DNA of 64,000 nucleotides from Mayamaea pseudoterrestris (Eukaryota > Bacillariophyta > Bacillariophyceae > Sellaphorales > Sellaphoraceae). The notes below the pieces were generated by a model, which saw only the letters and a list, made by a program, of their open reading frames with translations, made no database searches and was not told the DNA's origin. Shown piece after piece: positions 49,684 to 59,231 of the stretch. Position 1 is the first letter of the stretch; each line of letters starts with the position of its first letter. The stretch covers positions 496,001-560,000 of the forward strand of contig BROI01000018.1 in NCBI GenBank assembly GCA_027923505.1. Direction: 5' to 3'. Both the position numbers and the translations under genes were made by a program.

Positions 49684-51216
49684 TTAATTTTTAGCGGTTC
49701 CACTTCCAAACTGCAAAACTCCAAACCGCCCATTCACCATCCAATTATCATCCATATCTTTGGCACGTTGAATCTCAGTCGCTGCCATGCCACAGCCAAT
49801 CTCCGCTTTGAGTGTTCTTAACGCACAAATTGGACAAGCAAAGTATGCTCCAACCACGTCCTCAAAATCTGCCGTCATGTCCCACTTGCAGTCGCCCAAT
49901 AGTCGTCGATAGTTGGCGTCACCCTTGACAAAAGCCAAGTCACACTGACTTGCCATGTTTGATCGAAGCGGCTCTGTCATGTCCCACATGGCGAAGGGTT
50001 GGCACCAAAAAGGATTTTCATTGCATTGCCATTTCCCGTTTTCCAAAAGTTCTTTCCAAACTTTGCCAGCTGCATGCGAGCCGGGATACTTTTTTGCATC
50101 CAGTTTGGCGTAATAGTCGACAGTTTCAAGCAGATCCTTTTCCAGTGCATCTGATACAAACGTGGGGTGCGACTTTAGCTGAAAGGTCACCACCTTGGCA
50201 ATGCCCGACTCCACCAAGTACTGCGCTAAGGCCAGATCCGTCACCAATTCAAAGCCAGCATTGTCGACGATAATGTCAACAATGCCGCCACCCTTGGCAT
50301 GCAGCTGAGAGCAAAGTGCAACTAGTTGTTTCGAGTCATCGGCCAACAGGTTCTCATTCTTGGCCAGCATGTCGCTCACATTGGTCGTGGACAATGAATC
50401 ATCATCATCGTCGTCGCTATGAATGGCCGCCGGCCATAGACTCAAGTCCATGCGGTTGCCCCAGAGCGCCCAATCGGCCGCCACCAATATTCCTGCCTCG
50501 ACATTGGCATTGGACACCAACTGTGGCAACCGTTGCAACATTGGTTCCGCCTGCGCGACGGACGATGCGAGTCCATCTCGTTTGGCCTTGATGAATGGAT
50601 CATACTTGTAGCCGACGCTCGATTCGTCAAAATATCCAAGCACCTGCATGAGACGTCTGTAAACATAGAATTCAGCCACCATCCATGGAGCTGTCAACCA
50701 AGTGGCTTGGTGCTCGACGAGTGGTTTCAGTATCTGTTCGTTCCATTCGAGAAACTCCTTGGGCTGCGTGTCGGACATGTCTGTCAAGTACGACAAAGGA
50801 AAATTTGCAGCGTTGCGTAGTTCATTTCGCAGTTCATTATATCGAGCCAGTATTTCTGCAAATTCAGGGGATTCGAATGTTTCTTGATTGTCCTTGTAGG
50901 TTCGCTCAAGGATTTCTTCGTCAATGCGTCGACTCATGGTATCGTAGGCCCACGTTCCAGGAACGTCGGAACAAATTGGATCAGGAATAGGAAGTCGAGG
51001 AATAAACTTGTGACTTGAACTAGCGGGTGATGCCATGCTGCAACGAATGATATGAGGCAGGATATGAGGTAATGAATGATGATGATGATGGTGCCGGTGC
51101 AAAGCTGAAGCAAAAATTGCTGGAGAGACCCAAGAAGTTGCTGATTTTAGAACGACAAACGAGATCAGTAGTCGACTGGGTAGGGAATTGATTGTCATGC
51201 TATATAAAGTATACAT
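49684..51216 (-). CDS. ARMT1/DUF89-type damage-control phosphatase with secretory-type presequence
   Basis: This encodes 510 residues from the ATG at 51216, or 504 from the ATG at 51198; a TATA-like run lies between them. The family core is clear: WLTAPWMVAEFYVYRRLMQ, then ALWGNRMDLSLWP, IDIIVDNAGFELVTDL with the metal-binding Asp/Asn, KSHPTFVSDA and GDANYRRLLGD. DUF89 subfamily III members are metal-dependent phosphatases acting on damaged sugar phosphates. Human ARMT1 was also described as a carboxyl methyltransferase. Ahead of the domain lies a hydrophobic segment (RLLISFVVLKSATSWVSPAI) followed by FASALHR and a His-rich stretch. This resembles the bipartite plastid presequence of algae with red-type plastids but is not decisive. 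A start at MASPASSS would give the cytosolic form. Confidence 0.88.
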   Translation of the reverse strand: MYTLYSMTINSLPSRLLISFVVLKSATSWVSPAIFASALHRHHHHHHSLPHILPHIIRCSMASPASSSHKFIPRLPIPDPICSDVPGTWAYDTMSRRIDEEILERTYKDNQETFESPEFAEILARYNELRNELRNAANFPLSYLTDMSDTQPKEFLEWNEQILKPLVEHQATWLTAPWMVAEFYVYRRLMQVLGYFDESSVGYKYDPFIKAKRDGLASSVAQAEPMLQRLPQLVSNANVEAGILVAADWALWGNRMDLSLWPAAIHSDDDDDDSLSTTNVSDMLAKNENLLADDSKQLVALCSQLHAKGGGIVDIIVDNAGFELVTDLALAQYLVESGIAKVVTFQLKSHPTFVSDALEKDLLETVDYYAKLDAKKYPGSHAAGKVWKELLENGKWQCNENPFWCQPFAMWDMTEPLRSNMASQCDLAFVKGDANYRRLLGDCKWDMTADFEDVVGAYFACPICALRTLKAEIGCGMAATEIQRAKDMDDNWMVNGRFGVLQFGSGTAKN

Positions 51217-52006
51217 GGATCAACGCCAATGGAGCTTTGAAACGAGGCCGAGTGCACCCCGCAACTTTGTTCGGACGAGTCGGCATGCTAGTGAAAACTA
51301 CGTCAACAGGCAATAGTATAAAACGAGTGCCAGTGTCAATTACGTCACAAGACAATAGTACGAAACGAGTGCCAGTGAAAACTGCGTCATACGGCAATAG
51401 TATGAAACGAGTGCCAGTGAAAACTGCGTCATGAGGCCATTGTAAGAAACGAGTGCCAGTGAAAACTGCGTCATCCAGAAACGTTGTGAAACAAGTGCCA
51501 GTGTCAATTACGTCATAAGGCAATAACGTGAAACGAGTGCCAGTGTCAATTACGTCATCAAGGCATTAGTACGAAACAAGTGCCTGTGTCAATTACGTCA
51601 TTAGGCAATTGTATGAAACGACTGCCAGTGTCAATTACGTCATCGAGGCACTATTATGAAACGGGTGCCAGTGAAAACTGTGTCAGCATGGCATAAGTAG
51701 CATTGAACGAGTGCCAACGACCATGGCGCAGCGGTGCAAACAAAACGGAGTCTTTAGCATTGCTTTAAGACACTTTTGTCGTCAGATTATTTACTCTCGA
51801 GATTGAGTCGACTGAGTGGCCGCCCTTTTATCTTTGCGTCCGCCTCATACTAGCAAAAGCGACGAGCAATTAACAGTAAAGCCGGATCGCTCGACGAGAG
51901 GAACAATCACTAGCTCGTGGTCTGGTGGGCCCAAGTCAAGGCAGCGTCCAAAAGTAACAAGCAATACAATACGATTACGCGAAAAGGCTACAGCAAGTCA
52001 TTTACT
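51217..52006. promoter_or_regulatory. Divergent promoter interval containing minisatellite array
   Basis: About 790 bp between the ARMT1-type gene and the multi-module membrane-protein gene. The central 400 bp is repeat array D. The remaining 290 bp before the plus-strand gene holds no other feature I can name. Confidence 0.5.
51309..51719 (+). repeat. 42-bp minisatellite array D (9 units plus partials)
   Basis: Unit starts are at 51309, 51351, 51393, 51435, 51477, 51519, 51562, 51604 and 51647, with a decayed copy from 51690 and a partial at 51288. Two unit subtypes alternate irregularly: one ends GTGTCAATTACGTCA, the other GTGAAAACTGCGTCA. Subtype mixing suggests unequal exchange between units. 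Same orientation as arrays A and B. Confidence 0.95.
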
Positions 52007-54991
52007 ATGCAGCAATCAATTGTCCAGGAGGCAGATGGACTGTTGAGGGAGGTGACGAGTAACGACTCTTCTGCTTCCCTGTCGTCCATCATTCTTATGC
52101 CACTTGCCCAGGGAACAACTTCCAGTATATCGTCGCAGCAGCAACAAAATCGAAACAAGATTTCAAAAAAGCGACGAAGAATTATTATTCCAGCCTTTTC
52201 CATCAGTGAAACGAGTGCATCCTCCCATCATGGAGACGTACCCAGCGAAAAGGATGCACATTTTCACTCCAATACAGCAGGAGCTGCAGAATGGCAACAT
52301 GACGACAATGAAAGACCCGACTTGTCCGGTTTTTCGCAACTTCTTTCTGCTCTACTTTTGACGACTGGATTGGCGCTACTATCAGCCCTTGACGCCAAGG
52401 AGCAGTGTCTACAGCACGAAACGAACGCCTTGCTGGATTTGGTGGACGACGACAACTTTCAACAAGCTTACGAGCAAGCATCAAGTGGTAGTACCAACTG
52501 CATTGCTATGTTTCGAAACATTGCTTCCACGGGAAGCATTACCTTTGGTGTTGGCGTGTTTGCATTATCCTTGCTGCGTTGCTGCAATCGTAAACGATAT
52601 ACGAGCAGTCTGCAAAGTATCTTGCGATTGACAATGACGCTTCTCTTGCTTGCGAGTGGAATACTTGCTGCGCAAACCTACAATATTATGGCAGTCATGC
52701 TCATGCCGAGACGGGACGATGTATATGCTACTACAGTGGATGCTGCTGCTGATGATGATGCGATGCAAAACGGTGCGGTCGATGACGAATTTAGCGGTGC
52801 AAGCGACTACATTGTCAACAATAATCCATACCAGTCGCTTGCAGCAGTTGATCGCTATGGGCATGTTGGAGTCAATGCCAACCTTTACTACCTTTCATGG
52901 CTTACGCAGGGACTAGCGCTTGCTTTGGTTTATCAACTCTTCACCGCTGCGGTTCGGTTAATCCGAGCGACGAGAGTCCAAGAGAATCATGCGGCGAATG
53001 GTGCAGCACCACTCATTCATAACGAGACGGCTCGGCAGTCTACGTCACAGCAAGATCTTCTTCCGACTGCCTCATGGACCGATCACTATTATACCTACTC
53101 GCCTCAGAATGCTATGCGACAGCGTCGACGGGCACACTGGTTTCAAAATTTGTACAAGCTGCGCGCTCGCGCTGGCTTTTGGGTTGCTGCGCTCTTCTCA
53201 TGCCTAGTGTTGGTAGCTGCCTCGCTGGCCACTTGGAACCAAGTCATCTGGCCGTACACAAAGGAGAGTCCATCGTCCTGGCAATCCACTAAATATCTGC
53301 ACGTGTGCCAACACTTTGCCGACAATGTTAGCGCCATGCAGAATGACGATGTAGACAGCGCTACCAACAAAAGCTACATGGCTAGCAGCACGGTTCCACT
53401 TTGTCGACGCACCGTGGGGGCGTGGTTGAGTGGAGTCATTGCGACGGCTCTTTGCGCGACTGCTATTGCCATGCACTTGGCGGCCCGGCAGTCGGCGTTG
53501 ACACGGCACCTTTCTATTCTTCACCTCGGTTTCTCACCAACATGGGCAAGCCACGCAAGTAACACCGACGGATTGGTACGTGATCCAACTAGTTCACCGA
53601 GTGGCATACATCATCATGGCGGATCGTCGTGGGAACAGATAATGATTCAGAACAAGATTCCACTACAGACGGAACTGGTTCTGAGCTTTTTGCTGAGCTG
53701 CGTTTTGGGGTTCAACGCCGTCTTTGCGACGGGGGTGCAAGGGCCCGCAGCAACTGTTGGCAATCTCTACTATGCTAGCTGGATCTCGTTTCTGCTCTGT
53801 CTACGCATTTGTTTGGGATGTCTGGAAGAGTACCACGATATCCACGACGATGAGAAGGTGGATGAACTCGTTGACGCCAAAATTAATGCTCATGGCTCCC
53901 GTAGTAACGAACGCGGAGAGGACGTGACTAATGAACTGACTGCCATTGAACAACAGAGGCAGCCATCAGCAGGATATCAGCCGCCGCACATGACAGCTAC
54001 TTCTGCCGACGAATTACAAGTCACCGCGAGTTGCGCCACGGCACAGACCGATCAATCCGTGACGGATCCACACGAGAAAGATCGGTCCAAACGTCTTCGG
54101 GGCTATTTTTTCCTCTGGGTCTTTTCAGCCGTTTGCGCTTGCTCAGCTTACGATGCGGCCGTCAATCATCAAGAGAAAATAACAACCATTCAACACTACA
54201 TGATAATATCCCCTCTCGTTGTTACGGCTGTTTCAGCATGCCTCTTTGGCCTCTGTCTATCGAAGCGATGCTATCAAGTTTTGTCAAGCTTTTGGATTGG
54301 CGGAATTCTGTCAATCATTTGTTTCGCATTCTGGTTCGTTGATCTCGTGTTGACTATGCACTCTGACGATTCGTGGGCTGTTAATGGCATTGGCGAGATT
54401 GAGGACGCCAATTTATACTACTACTCCTGGGCCTCGATAATCACGGCTGGTATTCAAATGATGTACTACATAAAAGCTTACTTTGGAATCCGCTATCAAG
54501 ACAATATGATTCTTGTTTGGATGTCCATTTGCAAGGTTTGCTTTGTTATTTTGGGAGCCTCCATTCATATTTGGCTCACCATCTCTGCGAATTGTGAGTT
54601 TGACGAGATTGCGCTCGGAGCTGTAACCTACTGCTCGCGAACTGTCTTGTCCATGATCGTTGCCTTGACGGGCATGCTGGTTGGCGGACTCGTCGTTTTC
54701 GGCCGCTTGTGCGTCTATATCTGTTGCCGCTACCGATGTTCTCGCATTCAAGCTCACGTTGAGATGCTCATCTCCATGTTCCTGGTTCTACTCTTTGGTG
54801 CAGCTGTTGCTTTGATAACCGGCATTGGCGGTCCTGGACAAACGGTTGGGGATTTGTATTATTCTACCTGGATCGCGTTTTGGGTGTCACTTGGCATTTT
54901 TGTAACCTGCTATAATCAACTTCAAGAAGAGGAGCACGGCGAGGAGGAGAAGGAGCAACGTCACTACGAAGTGTTTACGTCAGACAAATAA
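52007..54991 (+). CDS. Large multi-pass membrane protein of four repeated four-helix modules
   Basis: This encodes 994 residues from the ATG at 52007. An N-terminal polar region of about 100 residues precedes four modules, each of about four membrane helices. The last helix of each module carries a recurring motif: NLYYLSWLTQG, TVGNLYYASWISF, DANLYYYSWASI and TVGDLYYSTWIAF. The consensus is (N/D)LYYxxW. The modules therefore arose by internal duplication. Loops between modules 1 and 2 and between modules 2 and 3 are polar and variable. I do not know the family name. A transporter, channel or membrane-shaping role is possible but nothing catalytic is visible. Topology suggests about 16 helices. 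Promoter side: array D. Confidence 0.75.
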   Translation: MQQSIVQEADGLLREVTSNDSSASLSSIILMPLAQGTTSSISSQQQQNRNKISKKRRRIIIPAFSISETSASSHHGDVPSEKDAHFHSNTAGAAEWQHDDNERPDLSGFSQLLSALLLTTGLALLSALDAKEQCLQHETNALLDLVDDDNFQQAYEQASSGSTNCIAMFRNIASTGSITFGVGVFALSLLRCCNRKRYTSSLQSILRLTMTLLLLASGILAAQTYNIMAVMLMPRRDDVYATTVDAAADDDAMQNGAVDDEFSGASDYIVNNNPYQSLAAVDRYGHVGVNANLYYLSWLTQGLALALVYQLFTAAVRLIRATRVQENHAANGAAPLIHNETARQSTSQQDLLPTASWTDHYYTYSPQNAMRQRRRAHWFQNLYKLRARAGFWVAALFSCLVLVAASLATWNQVIWPYTKESPSSWQSTKYLHVCQHFADNVSAMQNDDVDSATNKSYMASSTVPLCRRTVGAWLSGVIATALCATAIAMHLAARQSALTRHLSILHLGFSPTWASHASNTDGLVRDPTSSPSGIHHHGGSSWEQIMIQNKIPLQTELVLSFLLSCVLGFNAVFATGVQGPAATVGNLYYASWISFLLCLRICLGCLEEYHDIHDDEKVDELVDAKINAHGSRSNERGEDVTNELTAIEQQRQPSAGYQPPHMTATSADELQVTASCATAQTDQSVTDPHEKDRSKRLRGYFFLWVFSAVCACSAYDAAVNHQEKITTIQHYMIISPLVVTAVSACLFGLCLSKRCYQVLSSFWIGGILSIICFAFWFVDLVLTMHSDDSWAVNGIGEIEDANLYYYSWASIITAGIQMMYYIKAYFGIRYQDNMILVWMSICKVCFVILGASIHIWLTISANCEFDEIALGAVTYCSRTVLSMIVALTGMLVGGLVVFGRLCVYICCRYRCSRIQAHVEMLISMFLVLLFGAAVALITGIGGPGQTVGDLYYSTWIAFWVSLGIFVTCYNQLQEEEHGEEEKEQRHYEVFTSDK

Positions 54992-55145
54992 GTAGGCTCT
55001 GCGTGTGCAGTTGAGGCATAATGATTGAGTAGGCACATCGATAGCTGCGATACATGCCAGCCTATGGCAAGAACTTGCCTCATTTGATCACAACAAGTCT
55101 TTTAAGGCTAAATATAAGGTTTACTAGTGAGTAGATTAACATTGT

Positions 55146-58100
55146 TTAGTCGTCTACTTTAGCTGCCTTCTTTTTCTTGCTTGCTGGAGTCGCTGGCTTT
55201 TTCAACGTTGCCTTTCCATTGCTTCCAGCCTTGCATTTCCCTTGACTGGAGCGTTCCGCTTCGATTGATTTTGCGATGCCATACGTGTCCTCGCCCCCAC
55301 TATGTGCCTTGTTGCTATTGTCACCATTAATGTCCACTAGCTTTCCCCATCGACGAAGTTTCCCTTCCTTGACTCTGAGCTCGACCGGGCCATGAGCAAA
55401 AATACATTTCCTCTTTATGCGCATGGGACATGCTGTTCCATAGCTGACTGACCAATGGTTACAAAGTCGAGTTCGAAAGCGTGGATCCTCCGAACATCGA
55501 ATTAAGTCCTTATTGTCTCGGCGACGAATTGAAGAATCCACCACACGACGCTCCCATTCCTCGTCAGAGCGGCTCCAGCCGCGGCAATGAAAATTCTTGG
55601 CAGCGCTGCTAGCTTCCCATATGATTATCTCGCCAGCGTCGGGTAATGTGTCATTCTGCTGTATGCCAGGAAGCGGTGTAGGCGTTGACCGCTTTTGTAT
55701 CATCGGTGCTAGCAGCCTTGCAGGATCATCTACTGCCAACTCATCCATCAGCAAAAGATCCAATGTATTACATTCTGTTCTATCCAATTCGTCTGCCACC
55801 TTCAAATTAGACGACGAGGGAACCTCTTCAGGGAGTGACAGCATTTCGTCATGATGAACATCCTTATCAATTTGCTCCGTGATGGTCGTTATTTGCTTCT
55901 CGATACGCATATCCAATACACCTGCTTGAAGTGGTACTATAGTGTACCTTTCGCACAACTGGTCGTCTTTAGGTAGATAGCTCCGACAAACGTTGTAGCA
56001 ATGGATGAGCAAACCAGGAAACCGCAGTTCAAAGTATTTCAAAAGGCCAGTAGCAGAATTATTCATCGTCGATTTAAGTTCGCTTGGTAGTTCATCAAAG
56101 TGATGGCTTTTATTTCTAACGAGACGTAGCAAGTCCCTGACCGACGACGGATCATATGTGCGAAATCGCACCACGTTATTGACGAGCATCGCGTCAAGCT
56201 CCGTGTCCCATGAAAGACCAACCACCTCCGATGCCTTCCTCTCGACTAAGAGCGTCAAGGCGGATATCCTATCGTCAACCGCGATAGCGTCGCTTTCAAT
56301 CCGATCTGAAAAATCACACAAGAAACTCAGTCGTCGCTCATCGTACCAAAAGAAAGGGTGGTCGCAGACTTGCGTTGCAGTGGGACGACATCGTGGATTT
56401 CTTTGTATCATGCTTTGTACCAAATCATACGCATCAGCCGATATTCCTTTTAAGGCGGCGATGTCAGGACGATTGTACATTATGTTTGCTTCCCTTTCCC
56501 ACCATTCACCAAATGCATGCGCAGTCGGCACGATTGTAGAGTAGAAAATGCATCCCAAAGAGAATATATCGACCGATCTGCTTGTCCTCGCACAGCCTGC
56601 TGCTTCGACAGGTGAAACAGAGTCTCCAGTTTGCGAGTCCGTCGGCATTGCACTGCTCTCTTCCGATCGCGCGCTGGCATCTGACGGTGATCGCATACTC
56701 ATAACCTCAGGAGCTTGCCAACCGACACTACCAGGACCAATCCCACCAATCGAAGATTGTGCACCATTAGATTGGCCGCGAATTGAATCAACCAATATAC
56801 TTGCACCAAAGCTGCTCTGTCCCATCAATTGCTTGCCTAGCCCCATGTCGGAAATCTTGGCCACATACTCGTGGTGCTGAAAGACTTGCAAAACATCGCC
56901 GCTATGACTTTTAGGGCCCTTTGCGGCAGCCAGTAAAATGTTGGCTGGTTTCAAGTCTCGGTGAACAATCCGGAGGCTATGCAAATGCTTCACGCCGTTT
57001 GCAATTTGCGACAAGATAAACTTGGTAGACTCGAGAGTAGGGGTCGCACGTATATTATCCTTGTCGATGTTAATGTGATGCGCTCCCAACACTAAAATAA
57101 GGTCATGCAATGAAAGATCGCACAGTTCAAGAGCGAGATAAACAAAATCGCCCCGTACTTCCTTCAAGAAATATCGTACAACATTAGCATGCCCATCAGA
57201 TTCAATAAGCAGCGATATTTCACGATCCGCGCTTGCATGATAAGCCCGAAGCATCCGCTTGACAGCCACAAGGCGCCCTTCCAGCGAGCCTTTGTAGACA
57301 ACAGTTCCGTGTCCACCGTACCCTAGTATAGAATCGTCAAAGACCTTTATCAGCCCAACATGTGTCGCTTGGTCCACTGACAGACCTTGGCGTTCCATCT
57401 CTTTGGCCGCTCGTTGCCGCTTCCGTCGGCCCAATTCAAAAGACACGACAAAAATCATAGCAATAAATGGAGGCAGCCATGAGCCCAACAATCGAAGCAT
57501 TCGACGGTACCGTCGTCGCTCATGACTGCGCCGCTCATCGTAGTGCGGAAGCGTAAAGTAATGCTCCGGAAAATCCACGTAACCGCGATAAACATCAACG
57601 ACCCCATTGTCGCCATTCATATCCACAAGAAATGAGTGGTCCGCATTATCGTAGATATCAGAAACATCTGACTTTCCGACGCATGCTGGAAAGTTAACGC
57701 CTCCTGGGCGACAACGTTTCCGTCGAGGTAAATGATGCTCATATGAATAATGCGGCGCTCGCTGGATGCGATTCGGATGACTTCCAACACCGGATATAAT
57801 GTTAAAATTTCTTTTGGCAGCGGTAATTGGGTTTTGCGAATGATAACTGCCGCTTCCATGCGGCTGACCTCCAAGACTCATTGCATATAGCTGGCCATTT
57901 GGCATGGCACCGACAATTGACTGCTCATCCCCATCTGTTTCAGCGTAGACTGTGCCATCTATCAAGCCTTGCATTTGCCGCTCCATCTCACGCTTCAAAT
58001 AATCGGCCGAACCATCTGGTAGTATAGCATCTGGCACCATTTTGACTTGCAAGGATGCTCCAGTCTCTGCGTCAATCGCAAAGGTGACTGCGGCCGCGAA

Positions 58101-59231
58101 TAACTTACGCGCGGCAACCCATTTTATCGACCCGAACGACACGTTCGCTAACGCAACGTTTCCACTTGGTGTTGTAAGTATGATGGCCGATTCGTGAATT
58201 GCTGATTGTTGTTGTGGCGTATAATGTGTTGAAACGTCTTGGCTAATGACTGTGTCAGCATCGGCTGCCGTACCAGTCGATGCTTTGCTTTCTCCACCAC
58301 GTCCAAGCATCATATCATTCATACCCATTATTCGAGCCGTCGAAACCTGCGCATCCAATGTCCCAGACCGTGGTTTGTACAAAGTTACTGTCTCATCCAC
58401 TCGGCCAAGCCAGACAAATTGACTGGCTTTTTCTTGTGCTGCAGATTCGTCACCAATCGCCTCTCCCGGAACATCCATCGGAACAGAATCAGGACCAAAT
58501 CCTTTGGTGTGCTCAAAAGCGACTGGCAAATCTTCGTATACTGGAATGTCAGTTACTCGATAGGCCTCACCAGGGCGCGCTTGCCGCAAGTCGTCGTTTC
58601 CGTCACCATCAGCTGCCACTGGTTCCACTTGTACTATGTTGCCATTTGACGCATCCAACAAAAAGGCATTCGCCTTGCTACTCGCCGTATAAAGGCGCCC
58701 TCGAGCATCGACAAAGGGCGCTCGAGAACACAAGTCGCTCATGGTGGTGGTCACTGTAACGTCCTGGGCCGTTAGCGATACGCGACGTCCATCCGTCCAT
58801 GGAACGGCCAGAGTATAATCAAGAGCTGCGTTTGCTTCGTGTTGTAATGCAGAGGATCGAGTGGTTGTTGTTGTGGAGAGTAGTGGAGAAAGAATAGAGG
58901 ATGCATGTTGCTGATCCCTTGGCTTCGTATCGTGCGCACCATTTTGCGGCGTGAAAAAGTCAAACGAAGCTTCTTGCTTCCAAAGCAAATCACCCGTATT
59001 TATGTCAAGACCCGTCAAGCTTCCATCAATGCCAGCGACTATTAAGACGCTTGATCGTTGGGGTGGCGATGCATTTGGCTTAGTAGATTGATCCAAAGCT
59101 GATTCCATAATCGCGGCTGACAGCGAAAATGAAAGCTGGAAAAGCAGCAAGCAAAGCAGTATATGTGATAGAAATTTTCGCTTTATTTTCCAATTACAGA
59201 GGATTTGAAAAGCTTTGGAGTAGAGCTTCAT
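55146..59231 (-). CDS. IRE1: IRE1 kinase/endoribonuclease with C-terminal CCCH zinc finger
   Basis: This encodes 1361 residues in one exon. Signal peptide about 1-40; luminal domain with PQQ-like strand (DGSLTGLDINTGDLLW) to about 575; membrane helix about 582-602. The kinase runs from about 627: GYGGHGTVVYKG, Lys 658 in VAVKRML, HRDLKPANILL (Asp 759) and ISDMGLGKQL (Asp 795). A Ser-rich insert follows. The KEN RNase domain (about 964-1085) has YDPSSVRDLL and VRNKSHHF, keeping the Tyr, Arg-Asn and His of the active site. IRE1 senses unfolded protein in the ER and cuts RNA, chiefly a bZIP mRNA. After a Glu-rich spacer, about 1250-1280 reads RLCNHWSVSYGTACPMRIKR followed by KCIFAHG. This gives C-x10-C-x7-C-x3-H, then ELRVKEGKLRRWG. 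Known IRE1 proteins normally end at KEN. A basic Lys-rich end follows. Confidence 0.93.
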   Translation of the reverse strand: MKLYSKAFQILCNWKIKRKFLSHILLCLLLFQLSFSLSAAIMESALDQSTKPNASPPQRSSVLIVAGIDGSLTGLDINTGDLLWKQEASFDFFTPQNGAHDTKPRDQQHASSILSPLLSTTTTTRSSALQHEANAALDYTLAVPWTDGRRVSLTAQDVTVTTTMSDLCSRAPFVDARGRLYTASSKANAFLLDASNGNIVQVEPVAADGDGNDDLRQARPGEAYRVTDIPVYEDLPVAFEHTKGFGPDSVPMDVPGEAIGDESAAQEKASQFVWLGRVDETVTLYKPRSGTLDAQVSTARIMGMNDMMLGRGGESKASTGTAADADTVISQDVSTHYTPQQQSAIHESAIILTTPSGNVALANVSFGSIKWVAARKLFAAAVTFAIDAETGASLQVKMVPDAILPDGSADYLKREMERQMQGLIDGTVYAETDGDEQSIVGAMPNGQLYAMSLGGQPHGSGSYHSQNPITAAKRNFNIISGVGSHPNRIQRAPHYSYEHHLPRRKRCRPGGVNFPACVGKSDVSDIYDNADHSFLVDMNGDNGVVDVYRGYVDFPEHYFTLPHYDERRSHERRRYRRMLRLLGSWLPPFIAMIFVVSFELGRRKRQRAAKEMERQGLSVDQATHVGLIKVFDDSILGYGGHGTVVYKGSLEGRLVAVKRMLRAYHASADREISLLIESDGHANVVRYFLKEVRGDFVYLALELCDLSLHDLILVLGAHHINIDKDNIRATPTLESTKFILSQIANGVKHLHSLRIVHRDLKPANILLAAAKGPKSHSGDVLQVFQHHEYVAKISDMGLGKQLMGQSSFGASILVDSIRGQSNGAQSSIGGIGPGSVGWQAPEVMSMRSPSDASARSEESSAMPTDSQTGDSVSPVEAAGCARTSRSVDIFSLGCIFYSTIVPTAHAFGEWWEREANIMYNRPDIAALKGISADAYDLVQSMIQRNPRCRPTATQVCDHPFFWYDERRLSFLCDFSDRIESDAIAVDDRISALTLLVERKASEVVGLSWDTELDAMLVNNVVRFRTYDPSSVRDLLRLVRNKSHHFDELPSELKSTMNNSATGLLKYFELRFPGLLIHCYNVCRSYLPKDDQLCERYTIVPLQAGVLDMRIEKQITTITEQIDKDVHHDEMLSLPEEVPSSSNLKVADELDRTECNTLDLLLMDELAVDDPARLLAPMIQKRSTPTPLPGIQQNDTLPDAGEIIIWEASSAAKNFHCRGWSRSDEEWERRVVDSSIRRRDNKDLIRCSEDPRFRTRLCNHWSVSYGTACPMRIKRKCIFAHGPVELRVKEGKLRRWGKLVDINGDNSNKAHSGGEDTYGIAKSIEAERSSQGKCKAGSNGKATLKKPATPASKKKKAAKVDD

